A DNA stretch of 64,000 nt from Cenococcum geophilum 1.58 (lineage: Eukaryota; Ascomycota; Dothideomycetes; Gloniales; Gloniaceae). Location: the NCBI GenBank assembly GCA_001692895.1, contig KV748259.1, positions 1-64,000 of the forward strand, in the 5' to 3' direction. The stretch's first letter is position 1. Every line of letters begins with the position of its first letter. Made by a program: the position numbers and the translations under genes. The notes beneath the pieces are model-generated. The model searched no databases and had not been told where the DNA came from. It saw only the letters and a list, made by a program, of their open reading frames with translations. Shown in pieces: positions 43,701 through 54,598 of this stretch.

Positions 43701-45363
43701 GAAATAAAGCCTATTTAACTCACCTTAAAGAGGTAGATACCTTCCGACCGTTTTAAGCAGCCTTTTATACAGGGCTTAAATATTAAAGGAAAATACATCG
43801 CGATGAGCTTCTACCTCTACCTAAGAATTGGAAGGAGCTGCTAATTTACTAGTATAAAGTAGAGTTCCTAGTAGCTACTATGAAGGAGTATATAGACCTA
43901 GACAATTGTGAAACGTTTAAAGCCGTAGATAAGATACTATCAATTAAAACGGTACCTATTACCTGGGTATTTACCTATAAAATAGATATAGACGGATAAT
44001 TAACAAAATTTAAAGCCTAACTTTGTGTTAGAGGTAACCTATAAGAATTAATCTATAAGGATACCTATGCAGCAACTCTAGCAGCTAGAGTCTTTAGAGC
44101 TCTCGCAGCAATTATCGCAGCATTTAATTTGGACGTTTGGCAAGGTGATGCTGTTAACGTATTTATAAACAGCCTAATTAACGAGATAGTCTACATTAAG
44201 TGTCCAGATGGATTTGCTATCAAGGGTAAATATCTACTACTACGTAGAGCTCTCTATGGACTTTGACGATCGCCACGTCTATAGTATAATGACTTTAGCA
44301 ATTAACTCATTAAATTAGGGTTAAGGCCCGTTAGTAGAGAGCCGTGTCTCTACTACAATGACTTACTAATCGTATTCTTCTACGTAGACGATATCTGCGT
44401 CGCCTCTACTAAAGAAAATTAATTAGAGCTCTAGAGCTTTAAGGAAGCACTTATAAAGAAGTATAAGATAAAGGACCTAGGTGAACTATTTTGGTTCCTA
44501 GGAATTTAAGTTTTAAGAGATAGAAGTTAAAGAAAGCTATGGCTCTGTTAAGACTCCTATATTAAGAAGATTGCTAATGCATTTTACCTAACTGATATAC
44601 GCTTAGTTAGTACACCTATAAGCACCAACGAGCTCCTACTTAACCCGGAGGAAGCTTTAAAGTAGGAGATCTATGTCTACTAAAGGATGGTCGGATTACT
44701 ACTCTACGCGACCTATATTATAAGACCTAATGTAGCTAGAGCTTTAAGCAAGCTATCGGAGTTTCTACGAAACCCCTTACCTCTTCACAACGCCGCAGCT
44801 TGACGAGCGATCGTATACCTATATTAGAATAGGACTCTAGCGATCGAATACTTAGGACAAAATATAGGAAGTTAAGCCTTTATGGGGGCAAGCGACGCGG
44901 TGTTTGGAGATAATTTAATAAGCAGACGTAGTACGGAAGGATATTTGTTCACCTTATTCGGAGGAGCAATCAATTGGCGCTCTATAAAGCAGACGCTAGT
45001 AATAAAGTTAAGTATAGAGGCAGAGCTTACGGCTCTGTCCCATGCAGGAACTAAGTTAATTTGGTAGAGTCGCTTCTTTAGGGAAATTAAATTATCCTTA
45101 GATAAGGAATAAACGATTAGCTGCGATAATCTATAGATAATTAGACTGCTTATAAAGGACGGACAAGAGCTCTCTATAAAGCTTTAATACGTTAATATAT
45201 ACCACTACTGGCTACGCTAAGAAGTACGTAATAGTTAAATTAAAATCAACTGGATACCTACCGCTGTAATAGTTGTAGACGGCTTAACGAAGGCCCTACC
45301 GCGCCAGAAGCATAAAGCCTTTGTTTAACAATTAAATCTCATTAATATTAAGGATCTAATTTA
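40790..45363 (+). pseudogene. copia gag-pol relic
   Basis: ATG at 40790 (MILAGLN) opens the frame. A CxxC...H knuckle-like block at 41616-41670 reads LYLYGLLYPWRKCFYL with two ligands turned into Tyr. The protease block at about 41912-41960 reads ILNPIITLYVINDR. The integrase zinc region is near 42340-42450 (HSRLRYIGSAAIKKLP, CETCIVSKA) and its core near 42520-42990 (HVDLI, YVIYFLND, NGPVECFRG, TPFEKL). RT has FFYVDDI intact at 44375-44395 (YVDD 44381-44392) and KYKIKDLGELFWFLGI. RNase H has ASDAVFGDNLISRRSTEGYLF and EAELTALS; the open stretch 44882-45067 is part of it. The frame ends near 45363 (NLINIKDLI). Stops are TAG/TAA and several TGA. Confidence 0.93.
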
Positions 45364-45477
45364 ATTTAATCTGGATGATATTGGATAAGGTAACTATATG
45401 GATTTCTTTAACTTAACACTAAATTGGTATTGTAACTTTTTCTATTTTCTATTTAGCTGCTCAGTCTTAACTAAGCA

Positions 45478-45489
45478 GCTGGGGGGGTA
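45478..45489 (+). other. copia polypurine tract
   Basis: CTGGGGGGGTA directly before the 3' LTR; a G-rich tract in the expected place for priming plus-strand synthesis. Confidence 0.7.
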
Positions 45490-45767
45490 TGTTAAACATT
45501 GAGGTCACTGTTAAGTACCACCTTATAACTCACACCCTATTTCTTGCCATCGTATGTCTTACTATCTATTTTCTATTACCTATTCATTACCTATTACCGA
45601 CTGAGTGGCAATGTCGACCTGGTGGCGATTGAGTAATAGTTCCAAATCGTCGTCAGTGTCGTCGTCAGTGTTGTCGTCAGTCTTTTGCCCTAACGCCATG
45701 TATATAGAGAGCTTCTAGAGCCAGCTTCAATCGACAGAGTTCTTATAAGTGACTTGTCCGTCCGACA
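45490..45767 (+). repeat. copia 3' LTR
   Basis: 278 bp, the better preserved LTR, containing a GTCGTCAGTGTCGTC triplet-like run (45650-45690). Followed by TSD ATACT (45768-45772). Confidence 0.95.
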
Positions 45768-45772
45768 ATACT

Positions 45773-46970
45773 ATATAATTACACTTATAGCTAGCCAAGC
45801 TAGGCTTCTCTACTTATAATAGGTTAGCCTCCTATATTCTATAAGCACACTTAGTCTTACCTTTTATTAATCTTTTACTATTTATAGCAAGGCTAAAATA
45901 GGTATCTTCTCGTGTTTATGCCGTCTAGTAAGTTATATTTAGGCCTACTTTTATATATTCCATACTATTTACAGCCTAACTTAAATCTACGCACTTCCTT
46001 ATTACTCTAGTAAAAACTACTACGTAGTTTAACCTTGCTAATACATATACACTACCTCTACTAGGGTTTTATATAAATAAACCTCTAAGACCTTTAAAGA
46101 ACTCTAAAGACCTCTAAAGACCGGTAATAACTTACCCGCTAAATTAGGTAGTATATAACCTACCCCTTCTATATTTTTAGTAATCTAATCCCTACTTTTA
46201 GGTACCTATTATTGTGATAGATACATCTAATATAGGCTAAGGGTCGGCCTATTAGGTTCTAAAATTAGGGGGAAAGATTTTTAAGGAGGATAAAAAACGA
46301 AATATTACCTTTATTAGATGGGAAGAAGGCAAATTATATAAAGTAAAGGTAGGTAATTACCCATATTATAAGCGAGCAGGTCTCTAAACTTTTAAAGATT
46401 TATAAAATTATCGGTATTCTATATATTCCACCCGATATTCGCTAGGCTATAGTTTCCATACGTAATATAATTATTAAAATATCTTTAGCCGTACCGGGCT
46501 CCTATGGTAGCATATTAGCTATAACGGCACTTAATTATAAAAGAGAGGCGATAACGCCTAATTACCTTTCCGGCAATATACGGTTTATAGAAAGTAGAAA
46601 GGAAGCTTTAGAGTAATTAGATAAAGAGGTTTAGGAATTTAATAACGCTAACTAGGCTACTAGGCCCCCCCTTATGATTAAATTAATGTCCTAGGCTCTA
46701 CTAATACTTACAGTAACTGCAGTACTTTTATATAGGAAATAATTTAAGTTTATATAAAGGAACCACACTACTTAAATTGCTTAATTTTGTTTAAAGAATA
46801 TACTTAAAGCCTAAGATCCCCTTAGAGAAATGTAAACGCGTTTAACCTCTATTATTACTATTAAAGTTTCTTAGCGTTTATATAAAATAGCCTATCTTAT
46901 AAAATACGGAGGAGATTTTCTAAAACTACTTGCTACAATTAATCCTTAGTATTAAAACTAAAATTGTACT
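45773..46970 (+). pseudogene. unassigned protein relic convergent with DUF3435
   Basis: From about 46380 to 46960 one plus-strand frame reads smoothly with TAR stops: IIGILYIPPDIRQAIVSIRN, LAVPGSYGSILAITALNYKR, YLSGNIRFIESRKEALEQLD, EVQEFNNAN, then a Pro/Thr/Arg-rich part. Composition and length suggest a real gene once. I recognise no domain. It ends about 20 bases from the C-terminus of the convergent DUF3435 relic, so the two may have belonged to one mobile unit. Confidence 0.35.
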
Positions 46971-46984
46971 ATTTATAGAGTAAA

Positions 46985-49150
46985 TCCATATTCTAAATAG
47001 TTGCAGCGCTCTATAAAACCATACCATATATATCGTTGGTATATTATTATAGGTGCATTTTATGCGCCAAAATTACCTAATAGAGGTTGTATTGGATCTT
47101 TTCCCCTTCCCTAATATTCGCAAGGTGCTTCTGCTTAAAGTATTTACTAAGATTACCTAAGATATAAAACGAATATATGCGCTGTTTAATTAATAGGTTT
47201 TCGTTACCTAGATAAAGAAAATATATCTTTAGCCTCTTGTTACTATATACTAATACTTTAGCTACTTTTAAGGCTTTTACTTAAGAGTTAATCTTAGCCT
47301 TATCTATTATCTTAACTGGTATTGCATAATCGCTAGATTGTTTATAAAGTTTAAAAGCAGTAGGGTATATTTTACCTTCCTTAACCTTATAGTATTGTAT
47401 AACCGCATAAATAGTCCTATCGCGTTAATAAATCTCCTCTTTAAATATAGTACTTAGTAGGCTAATAACCACATTAACTAATTCCTTCTATTTTAATAAT
47501 ATGCCCTTATAGAGATTTATTATTACCCTAGCCTTTATATTAACTTAAACGCTAGTAAGCTGTAGTTTAATATTACGTACTAGTTACTCCTATTCTCAGA
47601 TCTCCTTAATATCTTTAAAAAGTGCATATTACTAGCATTACATTTCCCTATTAATTTCGCCATTAAGCGCCTTATACTTTAGATATTTTATAGCTTTACC
47701 TTTAAAATAGTATTTAAGTTACTCTCTTTACTTAAGCAGAGAATAAATAGTAGGATAATTATTAACTAATAAAGATTGTTTTGTTATAAGCCGCCACGGT
47801 TATTAAGGATTAATTAAACGGCTTATAGTATAAACGGCCTGCATTAATATATCTTAGGGCTAGAGGCCTCGGATAATCACTTATATATCTACTATAATAT
47901 ATTATAATATGTAGTACCTTAAGAACGTTTATATATCAGTATGCTATATTATTAGGTTTTATATAGCCTTACTAATGTTACCTATATTTCTCTTTAGTGC
48001 TTCTAATAGAAAGTCCGGTCGCAGTAAAGCTTACTATTTTTGTAAAATGCCTTTCCGGCACTATATCTAAGCGAATATAGGTAAGAGACCTAAGTAAAGC
48101 TAGTAATCTCCCTAAGCCCTTTAGTCTAAGGTGCAAGGGTAAAGTATAAAAGAGGTTCGTTATAAGAAATGGTCTAGCTATTTAGAGTTCTTACTAACTA
48201 ATAGAACACGGGGATATTATCTAGTTTCCAATTTAGCTATAATGGTAGCTTATTGCGACCTAGCTTAATATAGAGCTTGCTTAGCTCTTTAGGAGATATA
48301 AAGTTATATACTATAAACGCCCAATTAGCGAAAAGGAGACTAAGAAGGAAGATATAGGGGCTAAAGCTAAGGGATAAGTTATAAATAATTTTAGGAATAG
48401 GGAAAGTATTTTTAGTTAGTAGGTAAGCATTAGTACTTATTTTATAACGTTATAAATAGTAGGAACTAAAAGGAAAGGATAGAACTTTAAAAACCTATAT
48501 ATTTTTTTACACTAAGATACTCCTTTATAAATTTAAATGTAAATTCTAGTAAAATATAGTAGGGCCCACCCTCTAGGTCCTAGAGTAGCGTAACCCTAAT
48601 ATGCCGATAATAGAGATTAAGGAGGGCTTAGGGCCGATTTTTAGTAAAACTACTTAGTTATAGATATAGCTGAAGTAGTATCCTATAGCGTCTATAGGAG
48701 TACCTCTTTTTAGTCATTATTAGGTTCGTCTAGAGCACTTTTATATGGTCTTCTATATATATATATAGAGCTTCTCTAACCCCGTCTTCTTTAAGTAATA
48801 CTTCTTAGCTAGCTTTCTAAGCACCTAGCCCTAAAATTAGTCACGTCCGAAGCCTAGGATATATAATATCTTAAAGCAGCTAGGATACGCTTACCTTATA
48901 TACATTCCTATTTAACCAACTATTAAGCTTTATACTAGTCGCTCTTTTGTATATAAAGCGGTAGACCTTTTAGTATATCCTAAGGGAGCTTAATACCTTA
49001 GTCCCGCGGCACCTCCTTCCTCCTTTCCCTTAGCGTTAATTAAGCAGCTAGTTAAAAAAAGCCGTAGAGATTATAAAGAGAGACGGTTATATAGGCCTTT
49101 TAAGGGTCCTTTCCTAAGTACGCCTAAAACCTATATCACACGTTAGCGCT
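46985..49150 (-). pseudogene. DUF3435 tyrosine-recombinase relic with C-terminal C2H2 finger
   Basis: Minus strand, N to C: LQLSSFTKNRP and ALLNL at 48660-48609 (the TxNRPxALL block carrying the catalytic Arg), HIRVTLL and DLEGGPYYILLEFTFKF near 48590-48540, FLLSLLF near 48330, LAPQTKGLREITSFTQVSYL and SLRYSAGKAF near 48140-48050, NLII, HTDI, TFLRYYI near 47965-47905 (H..I.TFL.HY, the catalytic-Tyr box), then ALFKDIKEI. A CFLCLGNxxLPxKxR-type block follows near 47235-47180 (YFLYLGNENLLIKQR), then YSFYILGNLSKYFKQKHLAN and a C2H2-like HKMHL...YGMV near 47095-47030. This order defines fungal DUF3435 proteins, the superfamily of Crypton and Starship-captain recombinases. It is broken by many TAR stops; the N-terminus is unclear above 49150. 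Confidence 0.88.
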
Positions 49151-50300
49151 ATAAGGGTAGTATAATATAGTAGGGAAACGGAAAGAGATGGGCTGCTTAC
49201 TAGTACTATTGCTTTTTAATACGGTTAAGTAAACGGGTACTGCTAGGTTTATAATCCTCCTTTATATATTCTACTTTATTAAATATATTATGCTATTTAA
49301 GGTAGTACTTAGGCGGGTAATCTTTATTAGCGAGGAGCTATACCCGATTATTATCGTTATTATTACTACTAGTATTAATGTTAGTTAAGTCTATGCTAGA
49401 ACTAGCTTCGTTAGTTTTTAAATCTATATATTTGCTTTTTTTAGACAAAGAGTATTTATCTAATAGGTATTACTATATATTACGTTGTCGTTAGCAAACT
49501 TATTAAAGAAAGGAGGGTTAGTGCAATGCTGCTATTAATAAATACTTAAAGACGAGTAAGGTAGATAGTAAGTAAAATAGGTAGCTATTTATAGTTAATA
49601 AGCAAGGGCAAAGCCATTTTAAGTACACTAGCCAGCCAAATTTAGAGGGGCCTATTTTGGCGCCTAATAGTAATATAAGTATATGGCGTACCTAGGTGTA
49701 CCTAGGCGTACCTTAGCGCGAAAAAGGGCCAAGGGTGCCTTACTCTGTTACTAACATTATTTACGCCTATACTAGATTAATATAGGCAATCCAGACAACC
49801 TTAGCACTTAGGTTACTAGTCGTAGGTTTTAGTGGTTTTTTAGGTAAATTAACCTTAGAAAACGGCATTATAAACCGCTAAAAACGGCGGCTAAATCGCC
49901 GTCTAATTGTTTAAGGTAGTAAATAGAATATATAATTAGAGTAGTTTATATATATTATACTAATAGTACACTTTTTATTTACAGAGTAGGCGATACTAGT
50001 ACTAGTTTAGCGTTTAGGCATTTTGCCGCAGTTTGCTTATAAATGCTAAAAACTTATTACAGAATATGTAGTTTGCGTAAACCGGTAAAGACTATATACG
50101 ACCGCTTAAATTATATGTTTCGCACGTTTTGTACGTTTCGCAGCAAATTGCTGTAAACTGTAACAACGTGCCCAAAAAATTTTCTTAATGTAGGTTAGCT
50201 ATTATTATAGGTTTATAATAATAAAATAGTAGCTCTTATCTTTTTGCTACTATATATATAGGAATTAAGTCTCCGCCTTATATTTAATAGATATACTTAA
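49151..50300. other. spacer with a less mutated core
   Basis: No gene recognised. About 49660-50200 keeps TG/CA (GCCGCAGTTTGCTTATAAATGC, AGTTTGCGTAAACC) and several short inverted motifs (AACGGCGGCTAAATCGCCG near 49890). It could hold a small non-autonomous element or the promoter side of the DUF3435 or DUF6589 genes. Confidence 0.35.
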
Positions 50301-50395
50301 TTAATATTATAATATCTATATAAGCTAAGGTGAAGATATTTATATAAGCTAAAATAAAGATATCCGCATAAGCTGAAATAAAGATATTTATATAT
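50301..50395. repeat. 24-bp tandem repeat, 3-4 copies
   Basis: ATATCTATATAAGCTAAGGTGAAG and three transition variants (ATATTTATATAAGCTAAAAT, ATATCCGCATAAGCTGAAAT) in tandem. Confidence 0.75.
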
Positions 50396-50439
50396 CTATA
50401 CTATAAAATAGCTAACTGCTACGTTATATACTACGCATT

Positions 50440-52960
50440 AAGAAAATTATACGCTAGCTAGAATTATTATTAATAAAAAGAACTCGCTTAATATATTAAG
50501 ATAGAAACGTACTATAAGCCTAAGTATTTAAAAGTCCTCTAGTATATTATAGCCTTATTAAATCCGTCCATATAAGGGTTATATAGTAAATCGCTAATAT
50601 AAGACATCCGCATATTAAAATTAGTAATACTACTCTATAAGAGCCGCTTTAATCTAAGTTAAAGAATAGTAGGTGCCTTAAACCTAACGTCCCGCATATA
50701 CTAACGCATTATTAAGTCCTTAGCAATTATATCCGTAAGGGACTAGATATTAACCGCAGGAGACTTAATTATATAATTGGATATTATCCGCTTACTAAAC
50801 ACGTTCTTAAACTTAGTATAAAGAGGTCTAGTATAGCTTATAGTAAGAACACTCTACTTAAATAGAGAGTCTACTCTAAAGATTAAGTTTCCGCGTAATT
50901 AGAGTAACTCCTTTAGCTAAAGATTTAGTAGTTTATTAAGTTAATTAGCTTTAAAAAAGCTATTTAACTCTCCGCGATTATTAATTAGTCCATTTACTAG
51001 TACGGCCCGCTAAAGTACTAGATTATACGCCTCCGTTATAACTAACCTCTAACAATACATTATTTTAGATATATAGTTATTACTCCTTAATCTAGTAAAG
51101 TAAAGGCAAAGGTGGGTAATTATACGCTTTAAAAGGCCAATATCCGCATACTTAATAACGTATTTTAATACTTTATATATTTTAACTACCTAGAGATACT
51201 AAATATAATTAAAGAACTCTACGTTAATAATCTAAGTGGGCTAGCTTAAAATAGCGGAGCTAGGTACTATAAGCAATTAACCTATAATCTAAAAACCTCC
51301 GCGGGTAAAGGGCTGTAAAGAAACTAATTTATTAGCCTTATGGCTAACTTTAAAGCTAAAACCTACTGCGTAGATATCCTTAATATGCTATAGAAACTGC
51401 TCGGGCATTAAGGATCTAATATATCTTTTAACCGCGCCTTCTTTATATATATTAAGCCTATTATAGATATATGTTAAAAAAAAGCATAATAATACGCGTA
51501 TTAAAACTAAGTAGTACTAGCTCTTTAAAGTAGTAAAAGGGAGGGCGCTCTATAGGAATATTTTATTGCCTAAGGTAATTTATATAAGTATAAAGCGTAG
51601 AGTACTGCTACGCATATTACTTACTACCAAAGAAAGTCCTTATAATTACATATAAGAAGTTTAGCTAGAGGTACTAAAGACCTAAAATAGGTAGTACTTA
51701 ACGGTAGCTATTATATAGGAGCGTAGCCTCCACCTACTCCCGCTTATAGGCGTATATAAGCTTTATAGTTTTTTAATTACCATATACTAAATATAATTGG
51801 TTTTAAAAATTATTATTATAATTAAGCTATAGTTGCTCTAGAAAGATCGTCTTAAGTACGCAGTAGTTGCTATTTATAGAAGCCTCGCTCTCTATAATAG
51901 GGCCTAGATTTATATACGTTGTCTTTATAGATAGTAGAATATTAATCTTTAGTATACGCGGGTATTTAAGCTTAGTATTAGATTTAAAAACACTATTTAT
52001 AGCGGCCGTATATGCGTTTTAGAGAGCATCTATAATTATAAATATAGATATCTAATTTTAAACGCTGTTATATATATTACCTAAAGCCTTAGCAATATCC
52101 TTAATCTAAAGCTATATATAGTTATACAGTATACTTTAAAGAAGGCTATTAGGGGGAATATAAGATCCGCGGATAAGCTTTCTAATAGTATAGAAATAAA
52201 AAACGCTAGTGTCTCTGATTAACTAATATTATATTCGCTTAAGGTAGTTAAAATTATTATATATAATATAGATATTATTAAAAGTAAACATTAATTAGAG
52301 GCAAGCCTTTAACAATATTAGCACTAGTATATCCGCCGCTAGTATTATAACCTTCCTTAGAGCGTTTAGCTAATTCCATTTTTTAGCAGTTTAGTGTTTT
52401 ATATCCGTTAATAAGCCCTAGTTTATAAAGTAGTAATAGAACCTAACGCTTTACACTTATACCTTAAAGATAAAAACTAAGAAGCTAAGTAAAATAGTTA
52501 GCGGATCTTTAAGCGCGGCCTAATAAAAGGATAGATATAAGAAAAACAACCCACCCTAGATATAGATTCCGCGATTTATTACCCCTTAATTATACTAATA
52601 ATCTTTCTATTAGTTAGTAGAGTAGTAGGGTATATTAGCTAATTGCCTTATAGCCCTATAAGAGTTAAATATCTTTAAACTCTAGATCTAACTTCTAGGG
52701 GCTAAAGATAACCGTCTTTTACTAAAGATTATCAAGCTCTTTATAAAGGATATTTATAACCGTATAAACTAGTTTTAAATAGATATCCGCAGTCTCTATA
52801 ATTATATTACGGATTTCTTTATCTCTTAAAAGGGTAGCAATAAGCCCCTTTACCTTCTTCTTTTTACCTTCTTTTTTTATACCTTATCTTTTTTTTACGC
52901 TTTCTTTTTTATTAGTATTAAGCTATAGCCACGCTAAAGGAAGGTCACTAAAGGACTATT
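50440..52960 (-). pseudogene. DUF6589 protein relic (putative fungal transposase-like)
   Basis: Minus strand, N to C: a Lys-rich start near 52950-52840, LIATLLRDKEIRNIII, WNQLNALRKV-like text near 52370, IYIIYNNFNYL at about 52275-52240 (usual YDNFNY), LGPIIESEASINSNYCVLKTIF near 51915-51855, LYLVYGN (usual FGDQKT) at 51795-51774, EATLLYNSYR and PILGL, LNFLYVIIRTFFGSK near 51690-51620, NIPIERPPFYYFKELVLLSF near 51570, KYADIGLLKRI near 51155-51122, NGLINNRGELNSF near 50995-50955, and IIAKDLIM. This order matches fungal DUF6589 proteins, which occur in large variable families and look like transposase relics. Asp residues at two of the conserved positions are now Asn. It is about 830 codons long, a normal size, so once probably complete. 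Confidence 0.82.
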
Positions 52961-53699
52961 ACTAGTCCCGTAAATGCTCTAAAATAACTTTAATCTTCTC
53001 TTCCTTTATTATATAGCGCGATATCTACTTAACGGATACCCCAGTCAGTATTTAGATAAGCGTCTACCGGTTAACTAATATTGTGTTTATAGAGGGGGTA
53101 GGTAATTTAATTGTTAATATATTACCTATTTGGCGGCGCTTTTTGCTTAATATCGTGGAGGCTAATAGGGTAGATATATTTATTAATTATAGAGCTAAAA
53201 AAATACTCTCTTTAGGACCTTCTCATAAAAAAAACTGGACCTCTTGCTGCACCTGGCCTAAAAAGACTAAAACCAACTAAAAGAACCCTGTAAAACACCT
53301 AGAGAATCCCCCTAAGATATATGCATCGTAAGGGAGGCATACGTCAAACGACGGTGGTTTATACTCGCGCGCGACCGCCAGAACCACGCCTAGCAATAGC
53401 CCTCCACAATAAAGATGGGCGAATGCCACACTATAAAGCGGAAATACCTTTATTAAGAAGGCATCTAACAAAATACAAAGCCTATTAGATATATTTAGTA
53501 CCTAGAATTGCGGGGGAGTAACTATTAGCTATAACGATCTAACGTAGCTAGTAAAATGGCTCCGCCAGTCTAGTAAACCTTAGGTGCCCCTTTAATAAAC
53601 CCTTAATTAAATCCTCTAACAGCTAAGTAAAATTAAAAATAAATAAAACCTCCCTTTACCGGCGAACCGTACCTAGGCTACTATAGCTACGCTTTTATA
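52961..53699. other. less mutated stretch upstream of LINE 2, possible 5' leader
   Basis: 53040-53460 keeps CA/TG and CpG (GAGGCATACGTCAAACGACGG, CGCGCGCGACC). Short open frames on both strands at 53083-53280 and 53277-53471 are unconvincing. The LINE 5' untranslated region with its internal promoter would be expected here, starting near 53.3 kb. Confidence 0.4.
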
Positions 53700-54366
53700 G
53701 TATAGGGAACTTACCCCCCTTAAGACAATAACTAGGTATATAATTATAATATAACTAAATATAGAAAAAGTAGAGGGGTTTAGGGGATAATTAGAAATAG
53801 AAGTCCTTATAAAAATCCGTAAAGAGGTTTACGACGCTATTGCGGTCCAATACCTTAGGAGTGGAGACATTAGAGTCACCCTAAAGGACTAATAGGTAAA
53901 GGAACGAGCTATAAGGGTAGGGGAGAGGCTAGGAGAACGTATTAGCATAAAAGTACTCTATAAGGATTACCCAGTTAAAGTCCTAGCGGTCCCTATAAGC
54001 CTTAAAATAGAAAAGGGACGCTAAGTAGATAACACAGCAATTATATAGGAGATAGTAAGATAAACGGAACGCCTTATACTAGGACTTAAGATTACCTAAA
54101 TCTAATAGCTTTAACAGGAAAATGTAAATTAAGTAAATAATAAGAATAATAAGAGGATATAAGGGTTATTAGAGACTCGCTAGGGAGACGCTAGACAAAC
54201 GCATAGCTCCCTTATTGTTAGTATACATACACTAAAAATATAAAAACTCTTTATCTAAAAAGGAATAATTATAAACGGCCTTATATACAATATAAGGCTC
54301 TATAACTATAGACTACGCCTAAAATAATACTATTATTACGTATAATAGGGATATACCCTATTATAG
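53700..54366 (+). pseudogene. LINE 2 ORF1 relic, first part
   Basis: Reads EVLIKIRKEVYDAIAVQYLRSGDIRVTLKD (quoted in part), ERAIRVGERLGERISIKVLY, YPVKVLAVPISLKIEKGR, ERLILGLKIT, THSSLIVSIHTLKI, GIIINGLIYNIRLYNYRLRLK, then a first knuckle whose Cys are Tyr (YYYYV.QGYTLL, for CFNCxxxGHTLLQC). It ends at the 230-bp insert. Confidence 0.8.
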
Positions 54367-54598
54367 TACGTGCCGACTATCAAGGTACGAGGTACGAGGT
54401 GACTGTATGTCATTAACAAACGATATCGTGTGAGGATCTATATATAGAGGTGAGGCGGTATATATGTGTCGCTTAGGGGTTGGGTCCGTGCTTATGCATA
54501 CGCGTATATAAGCTATAATAACGCGTTAGGTCAGTGCTGTGATATACCTAATCTACATACATAGTATAGGTATGCTGCGGCCACTATATAGGCCCCTA
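54367..54598. other. about 230-bp unmutated insert in LINE 2 ORF1, unknown
   Basis: The first knuckle (…GYTLLQY) and the second knuckle (NIRHYL, IKCVNCH, SIYKA) are split by about 230 bp that break the frame and keep TG/CA (GTGCCGACTATCAAGGTACG, GTCAGTGCTGTGATATACC). It contains a doubled GGTACGAGGTACGAGG. I see no LTR-type ends, TIRs or poly(A). Candidates are a SINE-like element, a solo end of a small transposon, or a deletion remnant. Confidence 0.6.

Larger units (their letters stand above)
40385..45767 (+). mobile_element. Ty1/copia LTR retrotransposon, complete but mutated
   Basis: 5383 bp with two 278-bp LTRs (40385-40662, 45490-45767; TGTyrAAC...CCGACA ends) and a perfect 5-bp TSD. 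Coding order on the plus strand is Gag, protease, integrase, RT, RNase H, the Pseudoviridae order. It is much less TA-saturated than its neighbours and is readable almost throughout. Some stops are TGA standing for Arg (CGA), so CpG sites mutated as well as CpA. By hand count the LTRs differ at about 24 of 278 positions, all transitions. Confidence 0.95.

Noticed and set aside
46985-52960. A complete Starship with captain at 49 kb and cargo
   Set aside because: No element borders, target duplication or cargo genes are visible, and the neighbours are ordinary transposons; only the recombinase relic is supported.
53083-53471. Two short frames on opposite strands upstream of LINE 2
   Set aside because: No recognisable domain; explained by lower stop density in this less mutated stretch.
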